64,000 nucleotides of DNA from Limnephilus marmoratus. Lineage: Eukaryota > Arthropoda > Insecta > Trichoptera > Limnephilidae. Location: assembly GCA_917880885.1 (NCBI GenBank), contig OU862917.1:28198104-28262103 (forward strand). Direction: 5' to 3'. Of the stretch, positions 50,582 through 62,072 are shown in pieces (positions within the stretch are counted from its first letter, which is position 1; the number at the start of each line of letters is the position of its first letter). Position numbers and translations under genes: made by a program. The notes beneath the pieces are model-generated. The model saw only the letters and a program-made list of their open reading frames with translations, was not told the origin of the DNA and searched no databases.

Positions 50582-52780
50582 TTTAAGACACAAAGTTATT
50601 TCGATTCATTTCAATGTTTCATAATAAAATCAGTTATTTTAAGAATACGAACAGTTTAACAGAAATACTTTACTGTACCTACATGCTGTATTAAGAAATT
50701 ACCCCACTTGGAAATTTTGATAAACGGTTTTGTATAGTGTACCTATACGAGTACATATTATATCTTAGTAGTATAATTTCAAAGCTGGCGAACGGACCCT
50801 TTTCTAGAAGAGTGATTTATGAATGTGGCAAAATTAATGATTTCAAAATGTAGACATCTGTATCAGAAATTCAGATCAGAAATCCGAACAAAAAACTGCA
50901 ATTCGGCCCATAATAACAATTTGAAAATGCGATTTAGTTTCAAACAATCAGAAAATCCGAGGAAATCTGCTATAGAGTGAGAAACAAATTATATGGCAAT
51001 CTGTAATATCCACCAATCACGAAGCTCATTATGATGATGTAACACAATGGCGGAATGTATCGATTCATGGAAACAAATTAAAAATTAATAAATGAGAAAT
51101 AAAAGAAACTCCCCTTTAAATCCAGCCGTGTAAAAATAATTTTCTTTTAATTGTACAATGTTGTTTCATTTGGAGTAATGTACTTTAAATATTATTGATT
51201 TGTAATATATTATCACTAAATGTATAAAATAACGTTAGTATCATAACCGATAATCCGATACTACTTTGGAATCAACGGTGGCAATAAGGTCCAGGGTAAG
51301 GGCACTTTCAAATACGGTCCTCTTAAAAACTCTTTAAAATTTTAATTAAAAAAGACAACTCACATCAAATGAAAAAACTATAAACCAGAAAGAAATATCT
51401 TACCCAAAAAAGCAATACGTTTGTGTAATTTTATCCAGATATATCGAGAGATTTTTTGGTTCGCTAAAAAAATAAAAAATACTGTGTGCAGTTCAAACGC
51501 GGTAGAATTGAAACTTTCAGAAAACCAAAGTAGACTAGTAATAGTGGGGAGACTACGAAGCATCGCACGAAGAGGAGACCGATTATTGTATCTCATTCTT
51601 TCGCAGGCTAAATCCTACAGATGTATGTGTTTGTCTCTTTTTATTTTGTCGCTATTTTTCGTTTTATCGAGTTTCAAATCACAACGGTGCTAAAGAAGTT
51701 TTAACTTAAAAATTATGAAACATTAATTGCCGCTCTTGAAATCATTCGAGTCGTTTACCCCTTTCCACTTATTTTCTTGGAATTGGTGGCCGGCCAAAAC
51801 GCACATCTATAACCATGTTTATATGACATGTCATACTCGTATGTCTGGAGATCTTGGACTTGGATTCACTCAGTAGTTTAGTCGCATTAATAATTTCCAA
51901 TTTGGTTGATTGACTGACTATGGATTTACAATGCAATTTAAATGAAACTGTGTAAACAAAAGTAATAGATCATCAAATAAATTGGTCTAACAGCTAAAGA
52001 GGATGTCGTTTGTGTTGTTGGCATTTCTATCATAATTTAAAAGATTGAAGTTGTTTATTTTAACATGGGCTTACTTTTTGATGGGTATCTATATCAATTT
52101 GTTTCGAGTTTTCAGTTTACCTTTGATACCTTTATTTGCAAATAATGTAATTTCATTATTAATTAGATTTAACTTTAAAGAACAGTAAAAAAAGATGTAT
52201 TTTAATTAGTAGTATTAATCTATCTTTAAAACCTTCAGAAACTTCTGTCAAGACCAAAAACAGTTAAGGTACGGAAGTCCTTAGTCCTAATGAACAAAAA
52301 AGGGATATTATTTGCAGAGTTAACTCAATTAGCTAGTTCAAACGCAAAAAAGATCTATTGCTAAGGAAGGACCTATTCTTAGATCTGATTTCTTATAAAG
52401 GAATATGTACGAATTGTCTGGTTATTATTAGGTAGGTGGGTACCTACTGCTTACGGAAAATGGACCTGATTTGTATGCCTTGTTAACGTATTCAGTGCTT
52501 AATTAATTGAATCGTGTATTAAATTAATGAATTATTTATTTATAATTAACCGTATTGTCTGTGCTAGGATCGACAGAGATAATGGACCGTCACACAGCTC
52601 TGTATTTTTTCTTTTTTTCTTCTTTATTCATTGCGTAAATATTATGGTTACATTATTTGTTATTTGTTAATTTCATTATTTTTTTTTTACATTTTTTTGA
52701 GATAATGGTGTCCTCACTGGAATCTCCCGCGCAGAGGATTTCGTTTACAAATTAAAATTTGAATATTTGAATGATGCGAA
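50582..52780. other. Unassigned AT-rich sequence
   Basis: About 2.2 kb with only short frames on both strands. The overlapping pair at 51378-51693 has no recognisable motif. No clear repeat ends seen. Confidence 0.3.
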
Positions 52781-52783
52781 GTT

Positions 52784-52870
52784 GCCCCCGTGGTCGACGG
52801 GTAAAGCTATCGACCACTATTTCTGAGGTCGAGGGATCAAATTCCAGCGTGCGAAAGTGCATCTTAAATA
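52784..52870 (+). mobile_element. tRNA-headed SINE of a second family, copy 1
   Basis: The tRNA-like head begins 'GCCCCCGTGGTCGACGGGTA' and has a degenerate B box ('GAGGGATCAAATTCC') and 'AGCGTGCGA'. It is clearly related to the sequence at 57711. It directly abuts the LINE fragment that follows. Confidence 0.5.
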
Positions 52871-52876
52871 ATAAAA

Positions 52877-53524
52877 ATGTTAAAAAATATATTAACAATA
52901 AATATTAATAAAACCGGTTACACGATCTTAAGCTCACCTAAAAGAATAATACCATCGCATAAACCATTACAAATAGAAGAAAGAGACCTACATATCCTAG
53001 ATAGCGAAAAATACCTGGGCTTATATATTGATAAACATTTAACATTTAAACAACACGTAGAAAAACTAAAAACAAAAATCATCCCATTAATTGGTGTATT
53101 TGGTAGAATTGTTCATCTTCTACCAACAGAGGTAAAGAGGGGCTTATACATTAGCTTAATCCAGTCCCACCTAAATTATTTAATAGAAATATGGGGAAAC
53201 ACATACATTACGTACTTAAACGACTTACAAATAATACAGAACAAAGTTATTAAAAAACTCTTCAACTATAACCCAGACACTCCCACAAAAAAACTATACC
53301 AGGAAATGAACCTTTTGAAAATAAGAACATTGTACGAATATAACATATGTCTTTTAATCTACAAAATACAAAATGGACTTATACACACAAACACAACATT
53401 TATAAAAACATCACAAGTACACGAACATTATACTAGACAACACAATAAATTGTACACAAATACTGTCAAGACTGAAAGTGGCGAGAGAAGTATTTGTCAC
53501 GAGGGAGTTCATATAAATATATAA
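52877..53524 (+). pseudogene. LINE reverse transcriptase C-terminal fragment
   Basis: A clean 215-codon frame whose blocks match the region after the RT palm of Jockey/CR1-like elements. Near residue 42 there is 'DSEKYLGLYIDKHLTFKQHV', followed by 'RIVHLLPTEVKRGLYISLIQSHLNYLIEIWG' split across two blocks, and 'QIIQNKVIKKLFNY'. Near 53515 a frameshift ends it early. About 28 more codons of the family-typical tail ('LPDNLKTENNIKTFKKKLFK') follow in another frame to TAA near 53612. The ATG is fortuitous: the true ORF began far upstream. The palm with YxDD is missing. Long openness suggests a fairly young insertion. Confidence 0.8.
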
Positions 53525-53709
53525 TCTCCTTCCAGATAACCTAAAAACGGAAAATAATATAAAAACATTTAAAAAAAAACTATTTAAACTCAAAATGTTG
53601 GAACAAAATTAAAAATATTACTTCTTACTACTGTACTATATAAGCTATGTATTTAAGTTAAGAAAGCGAAATATTATGTTTCTTTTAACTTAATAATAAT
53701 AAAAAAAAA
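52877..53709 (+). mobile_element. 5'-truncated LINE fragment with A-rich tail
   Basis: Only the C-terminal RT region and the 3' end remain. The fragment ends in 'AATAATAATAAAAAAAAAT'. It differs from the 46.8-kb LINE in sequence and codon use (very A-rich), so it is a separate family. 5' truncation is the usual outcome of incomplete target-primed reverse transcription. Confidence 0.75.
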
Positions 53710-54369
53710 TCTTCTTTAATTGATTTTGGTTTCTTCACAATTATGAATCTATAAGTACGTAGTATATTGCGGCCAATTCCAAAAATTGATTACCATCTTC
53801 CTCTCACCCATCTCTTTCCGTTTCATACCATTTGACACACAATATACTTACCCCAATTGGGAATGCCATAGTCTCACTGGCTCCATACGGTTGGGACTGT
53901 TTTCTTTTCACTTTTCAAAAATTATGTAGAATTCTTAGTGCAGATGGCATATCTTTTAGGTGTATTTGGTGCTAGTATGTTTTCTAATTCAGATCTATCT
54001 ACGTCTTGACCACAACTTTTTATTTGAGTCTATCGGTCTATAGGTACCTATGTCCGATGTAAGCGTAATGGAAAAGATTAAGAAAGGGTTGCTTAGACGG
54101 GTGGGCATGTAGAACTGTATGTGGAAAGGATTATTAGGAGAATACATGATGCGAAATTGAATGATAGAAGAAGTCGCTTTGCCCGAGGAAGACATGGCAC
54201 TACCATTAAGTGATTCAAATTCTTAATCTCGATTATGTTAGAGGCAATACAACAGAAGTGTATGCACACGCATGGCAACACACTCGCAGGCCCGTCGCGC
54301 TGATTTAAATAACAACATTTGTATTACAATAAAAACTCAAACGCAGGTGAGAATCGTTTCCGTCCATCA
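53710..54369. other. Unassigned sequence
   Basis: No gene or repeat family recognised. Base composition shifts sharply to GC-rich after 54370. Confidence 0.3.
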
Positions 54370-54530
54370 GCTACTCCCCCCCCGCCTCTCTCCCCGGCCC
54401 ACGCCTTTCCTTAGGAGGCCACAGCGGGAGCAAACAGCCAACACTACTACTGCCGAGCTAGCCCCGCACACCGTCTCTCCCTCCCGCCCGCCCCGCTCCC
54501 GCCCGCCCGCTTTCAAAGAGTTCAGCTGTG
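54370..54530. other. Isolated GC-rich island
   Basis: About 160 bp dominated by C-rich words (CCCCCCCGCC, CCGGCCCACG, CCCGCCCGCCC). It is unlike the AT-rich surroundings. It could be a promoter, a 5' leader or part of a mobile element. The frame across it is Pro/Arg-rich and probably not coding. Confidence 0.4.
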
Positions 54531-54608
54531 CCTAAAGTTAAAGAGTAACAAAATACAAACCTGACTTACTCAAACTCTCCAAGGAGATGCAAGGACATTG
54601 TTCGCATG

Positions 54609-54838
54609 AAGTGTTTGTCAGTCATTGTCATGATTGAAATTTATGGATTCCTTAATTATACATATTTTATCAATAAATAAAATCGTTATTTACTATGAAA
54701 TCAAGTTTTTTAAGCGTACCATCAAGTGTTTGTCAGTCATTGTCATGATTGAAATTTATGGATTCCTTAATTATACATATTTTATCAATAAATAAAATCG
54801 TTATTTACTATGAAATCAAGTTTTTTAAGCGTACTTCA
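54609..54838. repeat. 115-bp tandem duplication
   Basis: Two essentially identical 115-bp copies beginning 'AAGTGTTTGTCAGTCATTGT' start at 54609 and 54724. Confidence 0.9.
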
Positions 54839-54858
54839 GCTTCACGCAAGTTCTCGTC

Positions 54859-55062
54859 ACAGCAACAAATGACACGAGTGGTACAAAGGTAATCAAGAAG
54901 CAGAAATTTATAATTGTTTCTAGACTAGATCCCAACACGACAACAGAGGATACGATTGTCCACATTAAAACTAGTGCAGATCAAAGCTGCAATGTCGAGA
55001 AATTCATGGCGTTTTTAGAAAGAAATATGTTTCTGATAAAAAACATAACGGAAAACTATTAA
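54859..55062 (+). pseudogene. LINE ORF1 C-terminal remnant
   Basis: A 67-codon stretch open to TAA contains 'KFIIVSRLDPNTTTEDTIVH', which I read as the RRM-like C-terminal domain of a non-LTR ORF1 protein, followed by a Lys/Asn-rich end. No start codon belongs to it. It lies just upstream of RT sequence with no endonuclease between, so a deletion joined the two. Confidence 0.5.
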
Positions 55063-55077
55063 GTCATATTATTCTGA

Positions 55078-55517
55078 ATGATTACACTCACAAAAGAACC
55101 GACATTCCGGAAGCGTTCGCAAAATAATTTCAATCTGCCTATAATTAGGAAAAAATTAGCTCAAAACATTTCTATTGAAAACTTTAATATCGTGGGTTTC
55201 AGTTTAGCAGTAAAAAAATTGAAATCCAAAACATCGTTTGGTCCTGATTTAATTCCACCCTTTGTCATTAAGGGATGTTCTGAACCACTATCTAAGGGAT
55301 TTTTTCCTAAATTATGAAAGCTGTCGAAAGTCACCCCCTTGGACAAAGTTGTCAAGCAACCAACTACCGTCTTATAGCGATTCTTTCCGTACCTGCCAAG
55401 ATAATAGAAATAATTATCCATAAATATGTATATGCCAAAGTTGAACCATTCTTGATTGAACAGCAACATGAATATAGACGTGGCCGATCAACCAACGATC
55501 AAAAATGCTTTTTATAA
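55078..55517 (+). pseudogene. LINE reverse transcriptase N-terminal remnant, frameshifted
   Basis: Two frames overlap at 55314. The first (55078-55317) has 'VKKLKSKTSFGPDLIPPFV', the RT fingers block. The second (55314-55517) has 'NYRLIAILSVPAKIIEIII' and 'QQHEYRRGRST', the next two RT blocks of Jockey-type elements. The palm with YxDD is not present. Degraded and non-functional. Confidence 0.75.
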
Positions 55518-55618
55518 ATCAAAGCCTATCCTTTCGTTTCGCTTGAGAGGAATTTAAATCAATTTTTAATTACTTTATCAAAAATGTAATCGTAAGCCAC
55601 AAAATAACTTTTTTACAT

Positions 55619-56080
55619 TAGCTCCACGCAGGCGGCCCAGAGGAAAAAATCCCCCAGGGCCTATGTAATCTTTTGAAATGCTGTGTGGAGGGTATTTTTA
55701 TGGAAATAAAGGAGAGGAAATTCTGGAAAGGAAAAGGTGTGTGGGGTGAGTAGGAATCTGGGGTCAGTGACAAGGGGTGACGGACGTAAGAATCCACTCT
55801 CCCAATGTGGTACCAGGCGATGGGTCGAGAGAATCTGGTTAAAGAGGTCAAAAGTCTCCCTCAACCACACTCTTCCTTGCTGACCGGCCACTCTACAGGC
55901 GGGCAAATGCATCTGCTGCCAAGAGCTATCAAACCTCTGCCCATGAAACCGTGCACCCCTGCTAAGTATCTAAACGTAGAGCTGGAACCACTTGGAGCAA
56001 CCTACGATAGGGGTGTTGTTTATCCTATAAATGGTTTCCGAGGCGGCAGTACCCATATCCGTCTCTCAAATTGGATTATT
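55619..56080 (-). repeat. Dispersed repeat family A, copy b
   Basis: Same orientation as copy a. It begins on the + strand with 'TTTACATTAGCTCCACGCAGG', the complement of a tailed 3' end. It retains the 'GATGGGTCGAGAGAATCTGG' and 'AACCTACGATAGGGGTG' regions. Frames inside are not recognisable proteins. Confidence 0.6.
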
Positions 56081-56164
56081 ATTAGAAAATTATTGCCGCA
56101 CATAAAAAAATAACTTGAAATATAATTTTATGGCTAAGATTATTTGTGACCGTTTCCAATCTTA

Positions 56165-56903
56165 TCTATATATAAAAATCTCGTGTCACGGTGTTTGTGG
56201 TCGCACTCCTCCAAAACGGCTTGACCGATTTTTATTAAATTTAATGTATATTTGGTAGGTATGAGAATAGGTTTTAAAGTATATTTCATACCGCTAGGTG
56301 ATTAGGGTGTCCCTATTCAGGAAAAGAAAACTGTTTTTTGAATTTTTTTGGTATTTTTTATTTTATTTGGCATGAAAAAATATCTAACATCCCAAATTTT
56401 AACCCTCCCACCTCCAACCTCCCATTTTTTCTTCGCGATTTTGTACGAACAAATTTAACCGTCTTTTGTATTTCAAACTGAACGAAATTATTTATGTTGT
56501 TGAATGACAGATGGCGCTACGTCCACCTAATCGAACTTTCATCCACACATGCGCAAGACATTCACGAGAAGCGTCGCGTCATTTTGATATTTCATTAGGC
56601 ATCAAGTTCTCGCGTGGGCAAACCATCGAGCTTATTTGTGTTGTTGGCTAAAGACGGGCTGACAAAAAATATCGTACACTCAATTGCTCTTCAAAATTCA
56701 TATTGACTTTCTTTATTTCATTTTCCTACTTTAGTTGTTTTTTTGTTTTTATCGGCGGTCATCGTCTACAGCGTTCCATTTCTCTTTCTGTCATAGATCC
56801 CATCCAAACAGGCTTACAATGCATTCGTTATTGTTTATTTAAAAACCAAAATATTCACTAGAAATAATTTATATGACAGAACAACGTTTGTCGGGTCACC
56901 TAG
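56165..56903 (+). mobile_element. Non-autonomous Helitron (739 bp)
   Basis: It starts TCTATATATAAAAATCTCG and ends 'GTTTGTCGGGTCACCTAG', with A before and T after. This fits Helitron insertion between A and T, 5' TC and 3' CTRR. A short stem (GACA/TGTC in 'GACAGAACAACGTTTGTC') lies about ten bases before the 3' end. The 'TCCTCCAAAACGGCTTGACCG' region near the 5' end is familiar from many lepidopteran copies. No Rep/helicase sequence. Confidence 0.85.
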
Positions 56904-57710
56904 TATTTTATAAAGTTATTCATATAATAAATAAAAACAGATTTTGCGGTTTATCTCCGCTTGCCAAGCGATTTTATGCCTATTACCATTATTCGTGTTT
57001 ATGTTTAAATTAGTATTTTTTAGAAGAAAATTACAATACTCAATACTCATTATCGACGTTTTCATTTTTGTTGAAAAATTCACTTGGGCAATCGTCATAT
57101 TGATTTAAAATATTAGATAGGTAATAAGCTTTTTGACGTACAAAGGTGACCATCTGTTTTCTGGAGATAGAATACTTCTATTTTGTTACGATCACAATTT
57201 TTCACTTGGGACAGAATGGGCCTCATTCCGCAATAGTCAGTTTGCATATTTCAAAACAGGGGAATATTCTTCATACAAAATATGAAAAAGCATCCGCCGT
57301 AATATTTTCCTAGCTTAATATTTTCAGCAAATTGTTTCGTTTGAATAATGCTCAGAAAATTTCGTACAAAAATAGAGTTTGAAAAATAAGGCTAGAGAGT
57401 GATTTTTAACTCAAGCGGTTACATCGTTAATAATTTTTTTTTTAGATTTTTCTCAGTGTACCAAATAGTAAAAAATATGTAATAAGAATATAATTATGTT
57501 TGCGAACATTTTAGGCTTGTTCCACGATAAAAATAAATATTTTAAAGAATTTAAAAATTTTTATTTTGTACCTGTATAATATACGTGCAGGTATGTCCTT
57601 ATTGACGGTTCTGCGGTAAAATCGTCGTATTTGTGCCAGCTTAAGTTTTTACCTTAGATTTTAATCATTTTCTTATTGACGTCAGTTAAGCTGTTATTAA
57701 GCTGTTTTAC
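56904..57710. other. AT-rich stretch without recognised gene
   Basis: Nothing recognised. Short frames on both strands only. Confidence 0.3.
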
Positions 57711-57810
57711 GGCCTCCGTGGTCGAGGGGTAAGGCTCTTGATTCCTTGATTCAGAATCTGAAGGTCGCGGGACCGAATCCCGGCGTGCGAAAATAATTTT
57801 TGTTTGATAA
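57711..57810 (+). mobile_element. tRNA-headed SINE of the second family, copy 2
   Basis: The tRNA-like head is 'GGCCTCCGTGGTCGAGGGGT', then B box 'GCGGGACCGAATCCC' and 'GGCGTGCGAAA'. It is better preserved than the 52.78-kb copy. No matching acceptor stem, so not a tRNA gene. Confidence 0.55.
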
Positions 57811-58165
57811 ATTTGTGTTATTTCACAATTAATTTATTAAAACTAATATTGCGGCATGTTTCAGAGTGGAAAATACTATCAGTATCGCCCTGGTGAAGAC
57901 CGCCATTCAGAATTTAAACTTTGCTTGAAATGGTTTAAGTTGTGTTTGGTGGTCCGATTCTCTGTTTTGTGAGATCGAGACAGATCTCAGGCTATATCTC
58001 CTGTCAGATTTGAGAGATTTTTTTGGCTATGATTTGCCTTTTCTATGGGCCGATGTCAGAATTTCAGCTGTGAGCTGTCACATATATTAGTTTAGCTCAT
58101 TTTAAACACGAATTCATGCAAGTATGCATGATTATTTATTCATTTAACTAGACCTTAGAATTTGT

Positions 58166-58628
58166 GAGGCGGGTATTGGTACCACCGCCCCGGGAACCAT
58201 TCATTGGATAACCAATACCTCTGCCATAGGTCATCCCAAGTGGTTCGCTACGTTTGGTGACTTAGCAGGGATGCCCGGGTTCATGGGGGGTCAGGTTTTG
58301 TCCGGATCTTGGTGGCGGATGCGTCTGCACATCAACTGCGTGGCAAGCCGGATCGAGAGAGACTTGTGGAGGGAGATCTTTTGACCTCTTCAGCAGGACT
58401 CTCAGCAGAGTTTGGACCGCAGTGGAAGGCATGAATTCATTCGTCCGTCACTTCTGGACACACTGACCCTCAAATACCTACCCATCCCTCATACCCTTTT
58501 CCTTCCCAGAACTTCCTCTCCTTCCTTTCCCCAAAAAGACCCTCCACACAGCATCCCCAAGATGACATAGGCCCTGAGGGGAATTATTTTCCCCAGGGAC
58601 TCCTGTGTGGAGCTAATGTAAAAAAAAG
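58166..58628 (+). repeat. Dispersed repeat family A, copy c (with A-tail)
   Basis: Forward copy from 'TGAGGCGGGTATTGGTACC' to 'GTGTGGAGCTAATGTAAAA'. The terminal A-run sets the orientation of the family and suggests spread by retroposition. Confidence 0.65.
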
Positions 58629-58629
58629 A

Positions 58630-59041
58630 TCTGAATAGCCAGGTACTTCCCTATCTTCTTCTGCCCCATTTCCTTCCTCTCCCCTCTACCTTCCGTCTCA
58701 CAACGTACCCCATGTTATCTTGAGAGTTACGTTGGAAAGCCGGATATTTTACCTTCATTTCGGGTAAATAAATTCCGACAGATCGAAATGACTATATAAT
58801 CATTTGTACATGGGGCTTTGGGGCCGCCTTTCGATTTTTCGCTTACATAATTTTTTTTTTCGAAGTCGTGTGCTCGGTAATACACATTTTACACATTTTT
58901 TTACCTAGTTGGGTTGGAATCCGACGCATTTGTACATTCGGCTACTAGGTTTGGTTCATATATTTTAAAGTCTTTGGTGTTAAACGCCACAAAAGTATTT
59001 CCAATTAGGAAAACCCTGAAAGATTTCCGCCTAAATATTGT
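58630..59041. other. Unassigned spacer between two family A copies
   Basis: No gene recognised. Confidence 0.3.
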
Positions 59042-59044
59042 CTC

Positions 59045-59420
59045 TCAATTTAGGAAGCGGGTACGGGTACGGCCGCCCCGGGAATCATTTATTGGATAAC
59101 CAACACCCCTGCCATAGGTCATCCTAAGTGGATCGATACGTGTGGTGACTTAGCAGGGGGGCCCAGGTTCATGAGGTGAGGTTTGTTTAGGTCTTTCGGC
59201 GAATACGTTTGCCCACATACAACATGGCGAGATCGGTTGCGGGAGACCTAGACTAGACCTTAGACCTCTCCATCCGGACCCCCTCGACCCATCGCCTTGC
59301 ACCGCAGTGGAAGAGATGGTTTCATACATTCGACACTCCTCGACACATTGACCTCCAGATTTCTACTCACCCTCCATACCTCTTTCCTTCCCAGAACATC
59401 CTCATCTTCCCTTTCCTTAA
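59045..59420 (+). repeat. Dispersed repeat family A, copy d (3'-truncated)
   Basis: Forward copy from 'TCAATTTAGGAAGCGGGTAC', sharing the 'GCCATAGGTCATCCTAAGTG' block, to 'CCTTTCCTTAAAAG'. The tailed end present in copy c is missing. Confidence 0.6.
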
Positions 59421-60400
59421 AAGTTACTGCATTTTACCCCTGTTATACACACGATTTTATAAAATACTAGCGCAGGTCGGGGAAAAACCACGCTAATCGT
59501 AATGACAATTTTGAAAAAGAAAATATTTTTTTGTAAATGACACTTAAATTCAAAGCGAATCCAAGTTGTACAATTCATTGAAGCAGAGTTACAGACCGAC
59601 ACACAAATGAATTTAATATTTTTTGTGATGATAGCATCCTAGGAACCTTGCCATCCAAGTTTTTTAATAGTGAATAAACTAAATGTCACACAAAAGTTCC
59701 AATCATCTGGAGACAGTTGGACCCCAACTGTGATACGTTTTGAGGGTTGAGGTGTAGGGTAGGACGCACTCACCACTAATGCAGAAACAGGACTAAAACC
59801 ACTTTATGTTTTGAATGGTGGTCTTTTATCAGAGACATAACTGAGTCCTATCTTCCATAGTATGATGCTTGCGAGCAAGGGTTTAATAGTCACTGCCCTT
59901 GAGATTAAAAAAAACCTAGATTCATCAAATCTCTCCCCCACCCTTTAATCTCCAGCCAATTATCGCCTCAGAATGGTTGAGTGTTGAATACATAAAGCTT
60001 TTGGTTGAGTTGAATGAGATTCATGGAAATCCCTTAGAGATTTGGGTTTATGAGAGATGCCGTCAAAATTTGTGTCGTATTTCTGCATGTATTTTGGAAT
60101 GTTTAAATTATAATTGTGTTTATTCAAGAACTTAAGATTTAAACATACCTACATATAAATATAAAACCGCGTGTTTTTCAAAATACGTCTATATAAAATT
60201 ATTCAATAATAATTATTGTATTTATACACGGTGTCCGGAAGCTCGTAGTGCAAACGGGAAATTAGTGCATCACTGCATAACATTTGGAATCGATTTCACG
60301 TTAAAACTGATTTTGATTTGAGCTTTTGTTTTCGAGTAGAACGTCCGAAGTTGAAATTTTTTTGGACAAACTTAAAATCCTTTTTTTTTCGTTATTTGTT
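59421..60400. other. AT-rich stretch without recognised gene
   Basis: No coding frame, tRNA-like head or terminal repeat recognised. Confidence 0.3.
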
Positions 60401-60439
60401 TTTGAGGTGTTATGCCGTGTTGCGCTACCTCCTTCTTTA

Positions 60440-60480
60440 GCCAACGTTTCGGACAGCGTTGCAGTGCCCATCATCAGGGC
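60440..60480 (-). ncRNA. Hammerhead core of a Penelope-like element (wobble stem II)
   Basis: Same 41-nt layout as at 44367. Stem II reads GGGCA...TGTCC, with an A-to-G change relative to the other copies that keeps pairing as G-U. Confidence 0.55.
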
Positions 60481-60820
60481 AGATCCGGTAGATGTGTAAT
60501 TTTTAGTGGTGAAATATGTGCTTATTTAGTTGGAAGCGATACCGTGTCGCCAGCTCCACAACAGTCACCGGTACGAAATAACCGTGACAACCAGTGGTGT
60601 CATTGCCACGGAGCGGAATAGAAAGTTAACTAAATCATAGTATTTATGCTAGCCAGGGGCACGTCCCTTTGCGAGTTACCGACGGAAGTGGCTCCACGTT
60701 TTAACGAATTCTAAAATTAAAAATCACAGTGGTAAGAATATTAGAATTAGAATTACAATGGTTAAAGCGAATTTAGCTAATATAAAGGTATAAAACAAAA
60801 TGGTTTATCACCAGCTGGTA

Positions 60821-61048
60821 TTAGTGTATACTTAGACATGGTTTTTTGTGTTTAGCTTTGGTGTAGCCGTCAATTACCGGATACCAAAAACTATTGAGCT
60901 TAGTTCCGTCGTCTCTATTAATATTAAATGGATTTTTGTAGATTTCAATTGCCTCCGTAATCAGGCGTGCTCTATAAGTTTTGGGTCTTCCCAGGACCTC
61001 AGGAATAAATCCAAAGTAATGGCCGGTTTCTCCCTGATAAATCGGCAA
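60821..61048 (-). pseudogene. Penelope-like element GIY-YIG endonuclease C-terminal tail
   Basis: About 67 codons from 'ETGHYFGFIPEVLGRPKTYR' through 'ARLITEAIEIYKNPFNINRDDG' (two blocks) to 'LNSFWYPVIDG'. This is the C-terminal half of the GIY-YIG nuclease domain characteristic of Penelope-like retroelements. The GIY and YIG strands and the whole RT are missing. The first six residues do not match the sister fragment at 63.6 kb, which marks the 5' junction of this truncated copy. It would nick target DNA in an intact element. Confidence 0.8.
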
Positions 61049-61133
61049 TCGCTGAGCACTTAATCGAAATCGAATTACTAGTAGTGGGACCTATATATAT
61101 GTGATCAACATAGTTAAACCATTTAAATATATA

Positions 61134-62070
61134 TTAGGTCCTTACATATGAAATTGGCGTTTTGTATGTGAGGAACATAAAGTCGATTTTTTTTTAATGT
61201 AATATATTTATTTAACCATAGTATGTACCATTGCTATCTATGCACTTTCGCCATCTCATAAGTAGTTCATCGATACCTTTACTAAAAAACCATTCGGACG
61301 GGAATCAATAAAATCTTTGATGGCGGCTTGGTCTGCCCCATCGGAGTTGAATTTTTTTCCTTGCAAGAAGTTATCCAAATTTCTAAAAAAATGGTAATCT
61401 GTTGGGGCAAGGTCCGGAGAGTACGGTGGATGTAAAATATATATATATTTTTTTTAAATCCCTTCTTTATTGTGCCGGTTGAGTAAGGCAACGCAGCAGT
61501 CAACGCGCGTTTGTTGATTTGCTTCACTCAATTCGTGAGGTACCCACCTTTCAAGCTTTTTCACCTTCCCAATTTGCTTAAAGTGGATTAAAACAGTTTT
61601 ATCACTAACACCGCAGCCTGCAGCTAACTCGGACGTGGTTTGCGATGGATCCGCTTCCACAATAGCCTTCAATTCTTCATTATCAACTTTGGTCTCCGGC
61701 CGTCCACGGGGTTTGTTCTGCAGGTCGAAATTTCCAGAACGAAAACGTTGGAACCAAAAACGCACTGCGTTTTCTTTTGCGGCACCGTCGCCATACACAT
61801 CATTAATCCTTCGAGCCGTTTCTGCAGCACTGGTGCCACGGTAACTCGTACTCGTAAATAACGCGATATTTTAAGTTTTCCATTTTGTAAACTAAGTGAC
61901 GCAAAGAAAAAAAACAATTAAGAAAAAAAAAGGAATTATAATTTTCGAAACACAAATACATGAGTAAATAGCTGTATAAATATGAATTTTGAATTCCTAG
62001 CCAAAGAGAAGATATTTGAGATCAAAGTTGCCAGTACGGCATAACGCCAATTTCATATGTAAGGACCTAA
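61134..62070 (-). mobile_element. Deleted mariner transposon with intact ends (937 bp)
   Basis: The ends are perfect inverse matches over at least 26 bases (TTAGGTCCTTACATATGAAA... at 61134 and its complement ending at 62070), each flanked by TA (61132-61133 and 62071-62072). An intact mariner is about 1.3 kb. Roughly a third, including the first two catalytic Asp residues, is missing. With both ends intact it could in principle be mobilised by a related transposase. Confidence 0.9.
61212..61883 (-). pseudogene. mariner transposase, internally deleted and frameshifted
   Basis: Read on the minus strand from ATG at 61883. The N-terminal helix-turn-helix region is present after a one-base frameshift near 61840 ('AVRFWFQRFRSGNF', 'NKPRGRPE'), followed by the second helix-turn-helix and the mariner signature 'WVPHELSE'. 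The frame then jumps near 61450 to the C-terminal catalytic block 'YSPDLAPTDYHFF', which holds the third catalytic Asp, and ends at TAA 61212-61214 after 'MRWRKCIDSNGTYYG'. The D,D34D core is thus reduced to its last Asp. A cut-and-paste transposase relic, DNA binding perhaps preserved and catalysis impossible. Confidence 0.9.
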
Positions 62071-62072
62071 TA

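Larger units (their letters stand above)
60409..61062 (-). mobile_element. Penelope-like element fragment (minus strand)
   Basis: Read on the minus strand it has the C-terminal GIY-YIG coding tail (61048 to 60821), an untranslated stretch with 'GGTTAAAGCGAATTTAG' (complement), and the end region with a hammerhead core and 'GCCGTGTTGCGCTACCTCC' (complement). Reverse transcriptase is absent. Confidence 0.75.
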
